Assembly: GCF_030056655.1 (NCBI RefSeq)
Contig: NZ_JASHIE010000017.1
Span: 1-64,000, forward strand
Direction of reading: 5' to 3'
DNA from: Flectobacillus rivi
GTDB taxonomy: Bacteria; Bacteroidota; Bacteroidia; Cytophagales; Spirosomataceae
Length of the DNA: 64,000 nt
The notes beneath the pieces were generated by a model that was not told where the DNA came from, made no database searches, and saw only the letters and a program-made list of their open reading frames with translations. Shown piece after piece: positions 27,158 through 36,323 of this stretch (position 1 is the stretch's first letter; each line of letters starts with the position of its first letter). The translations under genes and the position numbers were made by a program.

Positions 27158-27802
27158 ATGAACCTCCTTTGTTCTTGGTCTGGTGGAAAAGATTCTTGTT
27201 TTGCTTTGATGCAAATGAATCAACGACCTACCGTAATTTTTACGACACTCAACGAATGGGGCGACCGCTCACGTTCGCATGGTTTGAGCCCTGCTATTTT
27301 GGAGGCTCAAGCCAAAGCAATAGGCTGTCCGAGTGTTACGATTAGTACTTCTTGGGAAAATTATACCGAAAAGTATATCGCTCGTCTCAAGTCGCTGACT
27401 GAAGAATACCAACTAACTGATGCAGTTTTTGGCGATATAGACCTACAACCGCATCGTGAATGGGAAGAGAAAGTTTGTGCTGAGGCGCAGCTCAATTGCC
27501 ATTTGCCACTTTGGCAACAAGACCGTAAAACATTGGTTTTTGCAATGATTGCGTCAGGTATCAAAACGATGATTGTATCTTGTAATGCTACATTGGGTGC
27601 CTCGTTTTTAGGGAGAATTATTGATGCTCAAACGGTAGCGGATTTGGAAGCAAAAGGTGTGGATGTTTGCGGTGAAAATGGAGAGTTCCATACCGTAGTA
27701 TTAGATTGCCCTTTGTTTCAATATCCAATTGATGTTGTTCAAGGCGAAAAATTAGTTCATAACAATTATCATTTTTTAGAGTTAACATTGGTAGAATGTT
27801 GA
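27158..27802 (+). CDS. Dph6-like adenine nucleotide alpha-hydrolase (PP-loop ATPase)
   Basis: This 214-residue protein has the N-type ATP pyrophosphatase motif SGGKDS at 8-13 and the family stretches 'AVFGDIDLQPHREWEEKVC', IDAQTVADLEAKGVDVCGENGEFHT and LDCPLF. This is the diphthine-ammonia ligase (Dph6, COG2102) family, but bacteria lack diphthamide, so that reaction cannot apply. The start is the Met at 27158, just after the repeat array; the longer frame reads into the repeats. It is downstream of btuB and followed at overlapping spacing by a Cys-rich gene. A link with cobalamin salvage is suggested by position only. Confidence 0.85.
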   Translation: MNLLCSWSGGKDSCFALMQMNQRPTVIFTTLNEWGDRSRSHGLSPAILEAQAKAIGCPSVTISTSWENYTEKYIARLKSLTEEYQLTDAVFGDIDLQPHREWEEKVCAEAQLNCHLPLWQQDRKTLVFAMIASGIKTMIVSCNATLGASFLGRIIDAQTVADLEAKGVDVCGENGEFHTVVLDCPLFQYPIDVVQGEKLVHNNYHFLELTLVEC

Positions 27803-28020
27803 AGATACACACCCATTGTCCACGTTGCCAACAACCATTTCAGTGCAAAGTTGACGATATAGCACATTGCGATTGTCAACAAGTGACATTGACTTATGAG
27901 CAAACACAGCAATTGCGTCAGTTGAGTTTAAATAAGTACGGAGGACAATGTTTGTGCAACACTTGTATAAAGTCTCTAATCAAAACCCATTTTGAAGACC
28001 ATGATGCAACTCAGTCCTAA
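27796..28020 (+). CDS. Cysteine-rich (CWC-type) small protein
   Basis: This 74-residue protein has Cys pairs CPRCQQPFQC, then CDC, and CLCNTC near the end. This fits the Cys-rich CWC family (PF14375), which probably binds zinc, although the CWC triplet reads CDC here. The start overlaps the Dph6-like stop by 7 bp (ATG at 27796, TGA at 27800), the usual sign of translational coupling. The function is unknown. Confidence 0.7.
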   Translation: MLKIHTHCPRCQQPFQCKVDDIAHCDCQQVTLTYEQTQQLRQLSLNKYGGQCLCNTCIKSLIKTHFEDHDATQS

Positions 28021-28519
28021 AACTTTCTGCGACACTTTTTCAAGTGTAAATACCTCTATGCCAATTTTGACAGGTATGGAGTTTATGCGCCGCCCTGCAA
28101 GACTCAGCGATGCGTTACTGCATGAATATGAGTGTGTGAGCCGAATGGCGCACGTGCGAAAATGGGATTTCGATTTGTATCATTTCCGAGATTTTATTCA
28201 AGACCCTCAGCATGCTGTAGTCATTACCAACATCCAACAAACTATACAGTGGGTAAATCATGGTTTTGCTAATATGACGGGCTATCAGATACAAGAAGCT
28301 TTGGGAAAAAAGCCTAGTTTTTTACAAGGAAAAGAAACCGACCCACTTACACGATCAGCGATTAAGGCTTGTTTGTTGGAAGAGAAAAAGTTTGAAGGAA
28401 AACTGATCAACTACCGCAAAGACGGTGAACCTTATTGGTGCGATGTTCGTATAGAACCTATTTTTAACGAGCAGCAAAAACTGGTTAATTTCATTGCCTT
28501 TGAGGAAGAGATTGTTTGA
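28001..28519 (+). CDS. PAS-domain protein, LOV-like but lacking the flavin Cys
   Basis: This protein of about 172 residues has an N-terminal segment (1-70) of unknown nature, then one PAS domain at about 70-172: 'VVITNIQQTIQWVNHGFANM', TGYQIQEALGKKPSFLQGKETDP, and LINYRKDGEPYWCDVRIEPIF. The pattern is that of LOV sensors, whose photoactive motif GRNCRFLQ here reads GKKPSFLQ, so the adduct-forming Cys is Pro or Ser. Light sensing by the usual route is therefore excluded. There is no output domain, so it may work through protein contact. The start (ATG at 28001) overlaps the Cys-rich gene by 20 bp. Confidence 0.8.
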   Translation: MMQLSPKTFCDTFSSVNTSMPILTGMEFMRRPARLSDALLHEYECVSRMAHVRKWDFDLYHFRDFIQDPQHAVVITNIQQTIQWVNHGFANMTGYQIQEALGKKPSFLQGKETDPLTRSAIKACLLEEKKFEGKLINYRKDGEPYWCDVRIEPIFNEQQKLVNFIAFEEEIV

Positions 28520-28533
28520 AATAAAGATATGTG

Positions 28534-28570
28534 ATAGAGACGCCAAATTTGGCGTCTCTATTTTTTTTAT
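28534..28570. terminator. Palindromic terminator after the PAS gene
   Basis: A 28-nt perfect palindrome centred on GGCGTCTC/GAGACGCC arms is followed by eight T residues. It contains the GACGCC word seen in the dispersed palindromes. Confidence 0.8.
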
Positions 28571-28962
28571 ATCTGAGTAGCTAATCTTATCACTAAATGC
28601 CCTTTTTTGACACCATAAGGTTTGTAAGATATTCTTAAAAAGCCTCTTCCGTAGTAATCAATACTATAATCTAGGGCGGTTTTTCCCTTCTTCAAGTTGA
28701 ATCTATGTACAATATAGTTTGGATTATCATAATCACGAATCTCGATATAGGCTGGCGCATCTAGCTCACCTTCTATTTTTAGGGGTAAACTCACGAAGTC
28801 ATGAAAAGTAGCAGAGGTGTCAACGTAAAATTGAGGCTTTTGAACGTCTTTGACCGAGATAGCCAAGTAATCGGGCTTTTTGAACAGAAGCATCCAAATA
28901 CCAAAGAAAAGAGCAGCATTAAGCACAATAGGCGCGATGTTACGTTTGATTTTTTGTAGCAT
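28567..28962 (-). CDS. Hypothetical membrane-anchored protein
   Basis: This 131-residue protein has one transmembrane helix at about 9-29 (NIAPIVLNAALFFGIWMLLF). The remaining 100 residues are a beta-rich soluble domain ('APAYIEIRDYDNPNYIVHRF', SIDYYGRGFLRISYKPYG). It resembles a small Ig-like or C2-like module, but no family is recognised. It stands alone, divergent from a small non-coding region, and its 3' end shares the palindromic terminator with the PAS gene. Confidence 0.65.
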   Translation of the reverse strand: MLQKIKRNIAPIVLNAALFFGIWMLLFKKPDYLAISVKDVQKPQFYVDTSATFHDFVSLPLKIEGELDAPAYIEIRDYDNPNYIVHRFNLKKGKTALDYSIDYYGRGFLRISYKPYGVKKGHLVIRLATQI

Positions 28963-29182
28963 GTAGATTGAAATTAATAGATGAAGACTATTATAAAGAT
29001 ATACATTTAATTGAGCATTGGCAACGCCTTCTTTTTCAGTATCTATATGCTTATATACTTTTCTCTAGTAATAAATCACTAAATTGAGTAGTAATACTTA
29101 TTTTATTTATGAGTAATTATTACCAATTTTGCAGCAAGTTAATAATTCATCTCATGCTATCGAATTGTAAACTTTAACAGAG
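28963..29182. other. Intergenic stretch upstream of an orphan terminator
   Basis: The area near 29066-29090 carries AATAAATCACTAAATTGAG, a copy of the dispersed intergenic repeat. A short transcript ending in the hairpin at 29183 is possible. No gene was seen. Confidence 0.35.
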
Positions 29183-29227
29183 AAAAGACCGAACGCCCCC
29201 CGAAAAACGTTCGGTCTTTTATTTTTA
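29183..29227 (+). terminator. Orphan intrinsic terminator
   Basis: A 13-bp stem AAAAGACCGAACG/CGTTCGGTCTTTT has a loop of CCCCCC and GAAAAA, followed by a T-rich tail. No + strand gene precedes it, so it may end a small RNA. Confidence 0.7.
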
Positions 29228-29444
29228 CACCTGTTTCGACGCCTAAACCTACGAAAATGATAAAAGTTTCTTGTAAAAACTGAAGAATCCTCTAACTTGT
29301 AGTATATTTCGAACCATACTCATTTGAGGTTTTTGAAGCTTAACTCAAAGGATTCATGATGTGAAAAACATGGTGTAAGTCCACAAATACTCCTTTTAAT
29401 TCTTCATATACCTTTTCATAAACCATTAATTAACCCAACCTACA

Positions 29445-29816
29445 ATGAAAAAAATTGTGCTTGCCTTTTGCTTTTGGCTATTAGGAATCGTGTTTGCCAA
29501 AGCACAGACAATCTATGTAAATGGTCAGTCATTAAACGCAATTCGTAATATTAATTACATTACGATTAAGGCTGAAAAAGCTTGGCTTGCAACCAAATTA
29601 TCTGTTTTTCTTGATTATGGACAAGGAAATTCACCAAGAGAACAAGAGGTGACAGATGCCAACCGAAAGCCTTTATTTTTCAATAGTAAAGTTGAAATAT
29701 TCAATTTGATGGATCGCCAAGGATGGGAATTAGTGGATACCTACGAAGAAATAAAAGAAGGTAAAACCTTCATTTTACATATATTTAAACGTAAAATTTT
29801 ACCACGTGTAAAATAA
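29445..29816 (+). CDS. Small secreted protein with a DUF4177-like core
   Basis: This 123-residue protein has a signal peptide (about 1-21, ending AKAQ). The C-terminal part (FNLMDRQGWELVDTYEEIKEG followed by ILHIFKR) fits the short DUF4177-like pattern 'L-N-x-x-G-x-x-G-W-E-L-V', a fold of unknown function. The N-terminal half begins 'TIYVNGQSLNAIRNINYITI'. It stands alone and ends in a terminator. The function is unknown. Confidence 0.6.
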   Translation: MKKIVLAFCFWLLGIVFAKAQTIYVNGQSLNAIRNINYITIKAEKAWLATKLSVFLDYGQGNSPREQEVTDANRKPLFFNSKVEIFNLMDRQGWELVDTYEEIKEGKTFILHIFKRKILPRVK

Positions 29817-29866
29817 GCATATCTACTTAAAAGTCAGTAGTAGTAGCTACATAAAGAGATTAAAAA

Positions 29867-29899
29867 GCCTCAACTTTTAAAAGGTTGAGGCATTTTTTT
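29867..29899 (+). terminator. Terminator of the small secreted gene
   Basis: The stem GCCTCAAC/GTTGAGGC has an internal TTTTAAAA and a long T-run. Confidence 0.8.
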
Positions 29900-30040
29900 T
29901 ATCTTTGAAAAGATTTGCAATGTTTTATACAACATGGGCAAGTTCTTGCAGAAAGCTTTGAACTAATCAAATTAATTATACCATAACACCACTAGCTTTT
30001 AGCGAGATAGAAGTTAGTTATATCCCGAAATTGAGAATTT

Positions 30041-32713
30041 ATGAGTAAAGTAGTAGTAAGTGCCGAAAAATTAAGGTTAAAAACTCGTGCCGACAACAAA
30101 GGATGGAAAAAATGGGGTCCATATCTATCTGACCGTCAATGGGGAACAGTACGAGAAGATTATTCTCCTAATCAAGATGCTTGGAATAATGTAACGCACG
30201 ATATGGCTCGCTCAAAAGCCTATCGTTGGGGCGAAGAAGGTATCGGTGGTATTTCGGATAACAAATCGTATATCTGTTTTGCACTTGCTTTGTGGAATCA
30301 TAATGACCACATTTTGAAGGAAAGGTTCTTCGGACTAACAGGGAATGAGTCGAACCACGGCGAAGATGTAAAGGAATTATATTACTATCTTGACTCGACG
30401 CCTACGCACTCGTACATGAAAATGTTGTACAAATATCCCATAGCAGCATTTCCCTATTCAAAACTGGTAGACGAAAGTCGTAAGCGCTCACGCTTAGAGC
30501 CAGAATACGAACTTCTTGATACAGGTATTTTTGATAACGATGAGTATTTTGATGTATTTATCGAATATGCAAAGTCGGACGAACAAGATATATTGATAAA
30601 AATTACGGCACACAACCGTAGTAATAAGCCTGCTCCAATTACCTTATTACCAACTATTTGGTTTAGAAATACTTGGTGCTGGGGATACGAAAACTTCAAG
30701 TACAAGCCAATGTTGACAGGTGTGTCAAACAAAGTAATTGAAGTAGACAACAAAAGCGTAGGACACTATAAATTGTATTGTGAAAAGGCGGATGAGTTAT
30801 TATTCTGTGATAACGAAACCAACTTCCAACGCTTGCATGGTGTAGCTAATAATGTGCCATATACCAAAGATGGTATCAACGAATATATTGTCAATAAAAA
30901 CAAAGCGGCTGTCAATCCAAACAATATCGGTACTAAAGCCTCAGGACGTTACACCAGAGTGGTAAAAGCGGGTGAAAGTGTAACGATTCGTTTGCGTTTG
31001 TCCGACCATTCTATTATTGAGCCATTCGGTGGTTTTGAAGATATTATGGATAAGCGTATTCGTGAAGCAAATCAGTTTTACGATGAATTGCAAAGTAGCG
31101 TACAAGACCAAGAGTTACGTTCAATTCAACGTCAGGCTTATGCAGGAATGCTTTGGACAAAACAATGGTATTACTACAATGTCAACGAATGGATTAAAGG
31201 CGACCCTACAATGCCGAAGCCTTCGGACAATCGGAAGTTTGGTCGAAATTCAGGCTGGCGACACATGTATGCCGCCAACATCCTTTCGATGCCCGACAAA
31301 TGGGAATATCCTTGGTTTGCAGCATGGGATTTGGCCTTCCATACCATTCCATTGGCACGACTCGATCCTGACTTTGCAAAACGCCAGTTAGCCGTAGTAT
31401 TACGTGAATATTATATGCATCCGAATGGACAAATTCCTGCTTATGAATGGTCATTTTCGGATGTAAACCCTCCTGTACATGCTTGGGCGACATGGCGTGT
31501 GTATGAGATAGATAAAGAAATGAATGGCGTAGGGGATGTCAAATTCCTAGAGCGTGTTTTCCATAAATTATTGCTCAATTTTACGTGGTGGGTAAACCTC
31601 AAAGACGAAGGTGGTAACAACATCTTTGGAGGCGGCTTCCTTGGAATGGATAACATCGGAGTATTTGACCGCTCGGCAACTTTACCAACAGGCGGACGTC
31701 TTGAACAGGCTGATGGTACAGGCTGGATGGCCATGTATAGCTTGAACATGCTCCGTATTGCCTGTGAAATTGCGGTTGAGCGCCCTGTATATCAGGATAT
31801 GGCTTCTAAGTTTTTTGAACACTTCTTACATATTGCTGGTGCGATGCAAATGTTAGGTGGCTCAGAAATTAGCCTTTGGGATGAAGAAGATCAGTTCTAT
31901 TATGATATGCTTCACATGCCAAATTCGCAAAGTATGTTGCTCAAAATCCGTTCGATGGTAGGATTAATTCCTCTTTTTGCTGTAGAAATTCTTACACCAG
32001 AAATGTTGGAAAAACTTCCAGACTTCAAACGTCGCGTGGATTGGGTTTTGGCTAACCGACCAGATTTGGCAGGATTGATTTCACGTTGGTACGAGCCAGG
32101 AAAAGGAGAAAACCGTTTGTTGGCGATTTTGCGTGGTCACCGTATGAAGATGATTATGAAAAAGATGTTTGACGAAAACGAATTCTTGTCAGAACATGGC
32201 GTGCGTTCATTGTCAAAATATCACCTCGAAAATCCTTATCAGTTCCGTGTACACAACGAGGTATTCAGAGTAGATTATACCCCAGCCGAATCTACGGGAA
32301 GTATGTTTGGGGGTAACTCTAACTGGCGCGGACCTATCTGGATGCCAATGAACTTCTTGTTGATTGACTCCTTGTTGAAATTCCAGTCGTATTATGGTAA
32401 TGAATACGAAGTAGAATATCCTACCAATTCGGGTAATATGGTGAGCATCAAGCAAGCCGCTTTGAGCTTGGCAGAACGTTTAATCAAAATCTTTAGAACA
32501 GATGAAAACGGTAAACGTCCGATGTATGCCAATTACGAAAAAATGCAAACAGACCCACATTTCAAGGATTTGGTGTTATTCTACGAATATTTCCATGGGG
32601 ATGATGGTAAAGGGCTAGGAGCTGCTCACCAAACAGGTTGGACAGGTCTAGTAGCAGAATTGATTTTGATGGTAAATGAGGCGAATAAGGCAGAGATAAA
32701 AGAAATCTTATAA
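30041..32713 (+). CDS. GH63/MGH1-like cytoplasmic glucosidase
   Basis: This 890-residue protein has no signal peptide. The N-terminus (about 1-350) is the beta-sandwich region seen in bacterial GH63-type glucosidases (RADNKGWKKWGPYLSDRQWG then 'VREDYSP'). The C-terminal half is an (alpha/alpha)6 barrel: PWFAAWDLAFHTIPLARLDP, 'WHVYE'-like AWATWRVYE, ADGTGWMAMYSLNML, then SNWRGPIWMPMNFLLI near the end. The Asp in FAAWDLAFH and the acidic residues near the end are typical catalytic positions. Substrates in this group include glucosylglycerate, mannosylglycerate and oligosaccharides; which applies is unknown. It is likely part of the sugar-metabolism region to its right. It ends in a bidirectional terminator. 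Confidence 0.82.
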   Translation: MSKVVVSAEKLRLKTRADNKGWKKWGPYLSDRQWGTVREDYSPNQDAWNNVTHDMARSKAYRWGEEGIGGISDNKSYICFALALWNHNDHILKERFFGLTGNESNHGEDVKELYYYLDSTPTHSYMKMLYKYPIAAFPYSKLVDESRKRSRLEPEYELLDTGIFDNDEYFDVFIEYAKSDEQDILIKITAHNRSNKPAPITLLPTIWFRNTWCWGYENFKYKPMLTGVSNKVIEVDNKSVGHYKLYCEKADELLFCDNETNFQRLHGVANNVPYTKDGINEYIVNKNKAAVNPNNIGTKASGRYTRVVKAGESVTIRLRLSDHSIIEPFGGFEDIMDKRIREANQFYDELQSSVQDQELRSIQRQAYAGMLWTKQWYYYNVNEWIKGDPTMPKPSDNRKFGRNSGWRHMYAANILSMPDKWEYPWFAAWDLAFHTIPLARLDPDFAKRQLAVVLREYYMHPNGQIPAYEWSFSDVNPPVHAWATWRVYEIDKEMNGVGDVKFLERVFHKLLLNFTWWVNLKDEGGNNIFGGGFLGMDNIGVFDRSATLPTGGRLEQADGTGWMAMYSLNMLRIACEIAVERPVYQDMASKFFEHFLHIAGAMQMLGGSEISLWDEEDQFYYDMLHMPNSQSMLLKIRSMVGLIPLFAVEILTPEMLEKLPDFKRRVDWVLANRPDLAGLISRWYEPGKGENRLLAILRGHRMKMIMKKMFDENEFLSEHGVRSLSKYHLENPYQFRVHNEVFRVDYTPAESTGSMFGGNSNWRGPIWMPMNFLLIDSLLKFQSYYGNEYEVEYPTNSGNMVSIKQAALSLAERLIKIFRTDENGKRPMYANYEKMQTDPHFKDLVLFYEYFHGDDGKGLGAAHQTGWTGLVAELILMVNEANKAEIKEIL

Positions 32714-32890
32714 ATGCTGAATTCTGAGGTGTGAATTAGGGCTGTACGAAGGATTATAATTCAGATATCGGATGTTGGATTTCGGAAGTGTAAGCTTCTA
32801 TATTTTGTAAAAATCAAGATATTTTACTTTTTTCCGAAATCAGAAAGCCCAATAATTCAATCTTATTTTGCATTATTCCTCCAAAAATAT

Positions 32891-32937
32891 ATCAACAAAA
32901 AAGCCTTAAGCAAATTGCTTAAGGCTTTTTTGTTGAT
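32891..32937. terminator. Bidirectional terminator
   Basis: A 21-bp perfect stem (ATCAACAAAAAAGCCTTAAGC and its complement) has an AAATT loop and lies between convergent genes. An inverted GATTTCGGAA/TTCCGAAATC pair lies about 50-110 bp upstream. Confidence 0.88.
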
Positions 32938-32997
32938 ACTGGCATTCAGAAACTTTAAGCATTTTAAAGAATCTAAAAGCAACTCATCAAAATATTC

Positions 32998-34224
32998 TTA
33001 GTGCGCTTTTGCTCCAGATGGAGTTTGTTTGCGCATAATGAAATACAATACTGCAAAAGCGATAATCAAGATGAATGGGAATACCGCCATATTATCTAGT
33101 GTTGCTTGTCCAGCAGCTAAGTCAAGTTCTTGACCTGTCAAACCTTTGGCAGCAGCAGCAGCTTTTTCGTCATCCAACCATTTACCAATAATTGGTTGGA
33201 AAATTGAGGTAGAGAACATCCCCATACCACCAATAATTGACATACCAAAAGCACCAGTACGAGGTAGATATTCAGCTACAAAACCAATCATAGTTGGCCA
33301 GAAATAGCATACACCAATCGCGAAAATTACTGCCGAAACATATACCATTGCACCTTCAGCTTGGCTCATCAAAACCACACCGATTGTTGCAAAAATAGCC
33401 GAACCTAGCAATACACCCGTTGGGTTTAGATTATGTACAATTGGACCAGCAAAATAACGACCTACTGCCATCAAACCAGTTACCAAAGCCAAAATCAACA
33501 TTGGACTTGCTCCTGCATGACCCAATACTGGACCAATCCATTGCTCAGGACCAAATTCAGAAATAGCAGTCAATGCCATACATGCCAACATAAATAAGTA
33601 CAATGGCGAAAGCATCGCTTTGAAGTTTTGACCTGTTGAAGCAGCACCTTCATCTTGACTTTCAGGAAACGCTTGTCCCAAAATCAATGCCGCATAAGCT
33701 ACCGCAGGAATCAAAATGATACCAATTTGTAACTGCCAGCCCATACCAGCCGAAGTCATAAATTCAGAAATTAAACTCGCAATAACGATACCTCCAGGGA
33801 ACCACATGTGGAAACGGTTCAACATTTTGGTTTTTTGATTGCCTTCGTACATATCAGAAATCATTGGGTTACAAGCCGCTTCTACGGTACCATTGCCAAA
33901 TCCAACGAAGAAAGTCGAAATCAATAAAGTCCAGAAACCACTTGCGAAAATGGTCATTACTAAACCTAATACGTGTGTAATAAATGCTACCCACATGATT
34001 TTTTTAGGACCTAATACATTGTAAAGAGGACCTCCAATAATCATTGCGATAGGGAAGCCTAAAAATGCCATCTGGTTGACGTATCCGAGGTGCTCTGCAT
34101 CAAGGTTAAAGGCTGTACCTAACTGCGTGAGGACACCTGCACGAATACCGAAAGCCATTGAAGTAGTGATTAGTGCAAAGCAACTCGCCAAAAACAATCG
34201 ATTATTATTAACTGTTTGGGACAT
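32998..34224 (-). CDS. MFS sugar permease
   Basis: This 408-residue protein has about 12 transmembrane helices. Major facilitator features include the first helix region 'CFALITTSMAFGIRAGVLTQ' and GPLYNVLGPKKIMW in the loop between helices 2 and 3, the position of the MFS motif. Charged residues are mostly in the two-part central loop (QAFPESQDEGAAS). In Bacteroidota, such permeases next to Gfo/Idh/MocA genes commonly carry sugars or glycosides. The gene is divergent from the first dehydrogenase with a 730-bp gap, which suits a shared control region. The substrate is unknown. Confidence 0.8.
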   Translation of the reverse strand: MSQTVNNNRLFLASCFALITTSMAFGIRAGVLTQLGTAFNLDAEHLGYVNQMAFLGFPIAMIIGGPLYNVLGPKKIMWVAFITHVLGLVMTIFASGFWTLLISTFFVGFGNGTVEAACNPMISDMYEGNQKTKMLNRFHMWFPGGIVIASLISEFMTSAGMGWQLQIGIILIPAVAYAALILGQAFPESQDEGAASTGQNFKAMLSPLYLFMLACMALTAISEFGPEQWIGPVLGHAGASPMLILALVTGLMAVGRYFAGPIVHNLNPTGVLLGSAIFATIGVVLMSQAEGAMVYVSAVIFAIGVCYFWPTMIGFVAEYLPRTGAFGMSIIGGMGMFSTSIFQPIIGKWLDDEKAAAAAKGLTGQELDLAAGQATLDNMAVFPFILIIAFAVLYFIMRKQTPSGAKAH

Positions 34225-34956
34225 AATTGATTAAAGGGTTTAAGATTAATAAAAGGGACAGTGTTCTTATTTTATTATAATTCGTACTAAAAAAAATCCA
34301 TGCCAAAAAAACAAAAAGATTTCCGTATTTACTAAATGCCTTTGTAATAATTTTAATTAAAATTTGCAATCAAACGGTATAGAGCGGGCTAAATGTAGTA
34401 TTTTCAGGTGTTTTTTTAGATTACTTTTTCAAATAGTACATTTTAGGATGATTCCTAAAATCATTTCATGATTACGCTTCAGGCAATAAACCATACTTAT
34501 TAGAAGCAAATATTTATATTCTTTTATCAGAAATACATTCCAACATTTAGCCTATGGCATAAAGCATATAGCCTTCAGCTGATAAAATTATATTAATTTT
34601 GTGCAATATTGTATCAAAAAGATACACAAAGTAACAATAGTCGTATTTTTACAAAATTTACATTGGTATCAATGTCAGCTTTAGGCTGTAAGCCGTAGGC
34701 ATTAGGCAAAAAATGTATTCATGATTTTTTAACCTAATACATATAGTTTAATGCCCATTGCAGGTGAAATTAAAGTAGTTGTGGATTAAAACATTCATCA
34801 TTCACAACTCATAATTCATCATTAATTAATGATCCATTATTCTAATTATATATATCAATTATTATTTCAACCTAAAACTGTTGAGCCTTTAGAACAAGCT
34901 GACCTTGATTAGTCAGCCGAGCCGTTCAAAAGCTCGATATTTAATTAACGAAAAAA
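34225..34956. promoter_or_regulatory. Divergent control region between MFS permease and dehydrogenase
   Basis: This long A/T-rich gap lies between two divergent sugar genes. Near the right end is the hairpin GCTGAC-CTTGATTA-GTCAGC (34898-34917). At 34680-34830 are short repeated words (ATTCATCATT types) and an AGGCATTAGGC segment that resemble degenerate intergenic repeat. No gene was seen. Promoters and an operator probably lie here, but none can be placed. Confidence 0.4.
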
Positions 34957-36162
34957 ATGGCTAGAAAAATCAGAATGGGCATGATTGGAGGAAGTTTGGA
35001 TGCCTTCATCGGAGCAGTTCACCGCAGAGGAGCCGCCTTAGATGGCGAAATCGAACTTGTTTGCGGAGCGTTTAGTTCAAATCCTGAAAAATCTAAAGCT
35101 ACTGGCGAGGCGCTTTATTTACCTGCCAATCGAGTATATGACTCGTATGAGGAAATGATTCTGAAAGAAAAAGAACTTCCTGAAGGCGAGCGTATGGATT
35201 TCGTTTCGATCGTTACGCCAAACCATGTACATTTTCCTGCGGCAAAATTTGCTATCGAAAACGGTTTCCACGTAGTGATGGATAAACCACTCACTTTGAC
35301 GATGGAAGAGGCTAAAGAATTGACCGAAATCGTTAAAAACTCTGGCTTGTTATTCGCCCTTACGCACAACTACACGGCCTATCCAATGGTAAAAGAAGCA
35401 CGTCAATTGATCAAATCAGGTGCTATTGGACAAATCCGTAAAGTAATTGTTGAATATCCACAAGGATGGTTATCTCAATTGGTGGAGGCATCTGGTCAAA
35501 AACAAGCTTCATGGCGTACGGATCCCGCTCGTAGTGGAGCAGCAGGTGGAGTTGGCGATATTGGTACACATGCTGAAAACTTAGCTGAATATATTACTGG
35601 CTTACAAATTACAGAACTTTCGGCTGACCTTACGATTTTTGTGGAAGGTCGTATGCTCGACGATGATGCCAATATTCTCCTACATTTTGATAACGGTGCT
35701 AAAGGTATTTTGCACAATAGCCAAATCTGTAATGGAGAAGAAAATGACCTTAATATTCGTGTCTATGGTGAATTTGGAGGTCTGAAGTGGCGCCAAATGG
35801 ATCCGAATACTTTGATTATGACAAATCAAGAAAATGGCTCGAAAATTATCCGTACAGGAGTTGGCAATTTGTCACCTCACGCACAGGCACATACGCGTCA
35901 GCCAGCAGGACACCCAGAAGGCTATATTGAAACATTTGCAAGTATTTACCGAAACTTTACTTATGCCCTACGTGCCCGTTGGGGTGCCGAAAGCAAATCT
36001 GGTACAGGTGGTGGTTTAGGAAAAGGTACTGGAGTGGAAGGTTACGACCCAGATATTTATGACTTCCCAAGTATCGAAGATGGTTTGCGTGGTATGGCTT
36101 TCATCCAAACGGTTGTGAAGTCAGCAAACTCAGCGGAAAGATGGACAAAATTTGAAATCTAG
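34957..36162 (+). CDS. Gfo/Idh/MocA family sugar dehydrogenase (1)
   Basis: This 401-residue protein has an N-terminal Rossmann fold with RMGMIGGSLDAFIGAVHRRGA. The family segment around 'MDKPLTLTMEEAKELTEIV' supplies the usual catalytic Lys of the 'EKP' type, here DKP. The C-terminal alpha/beta domain follows, with DPARSGAAGGVGDIGTHAEN (the Asp/His pair near the sugar) and the usual long insert near the end. There is no signal peptide. It oxidises or rearranges a sugar or sugar derivative with NAD(P). It is followed after about 160 bp by a deacetylase-like gene and then by a second dehydrogenase, probably one operon. A hairpin (ATCTCCAAG/CTTGGAGAT, 36171-36209) follows the stop. Confidence 0.87.
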   Translation: MARKIRMGMIGGSLDAFIGAVHRRGAALDGEIELVCGAFSSNPEKSKATGEALYLPANRVYDSYEEMILKEKELPEGERMDFVSIVTPNHVHFPAAKFAIENGFHVVMDKPLTLTMEEAKELTEIVKNSGLLFALTHNYTAYPMVKEARQLIKSGAIGQIRKVIVEYPQGWLSQLVEASGQKQASWRTDPARSGAAGGVGDIGTHAENLAEYITGLQITELSADLTIFVEGRMLDDDANILLHFDNGAKGILHNSQICNGEENDLNIRVYGEFGGLKWRQMDPNTLIMTNQENGSKIIRTGVGNLSPHAQAHTRQPAGHPEGYIETFASIYRNFTYALRARWGAESKSGTGGGLGKGTGVEGYDPDIYDFPSIEDGLRGMAFIQTVVKSANSAERWTKFEI

Positions 36163-36323
36163 AAAGAAGTATCTCCAAGTCACAGATTTATGCTTGATGG
36201 CTTGGAGATATTCTGTAAATTTGGAAGCTCTTAAAGGGGTGCAGCCCATAGAAAATCGTCTTTTTCTTTAATCCTTCATTACTTTTGTGCAAAAAGTTTG
36301 GAAAAAACTCGCTTGAGATTGTT

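Noticed and set aside
27158..27802. Diphthamide synthesis as the role of the Dph6-like gene
   Set aside because: Bacteria do not have diphthamide; only the ATPase fold can be supported.
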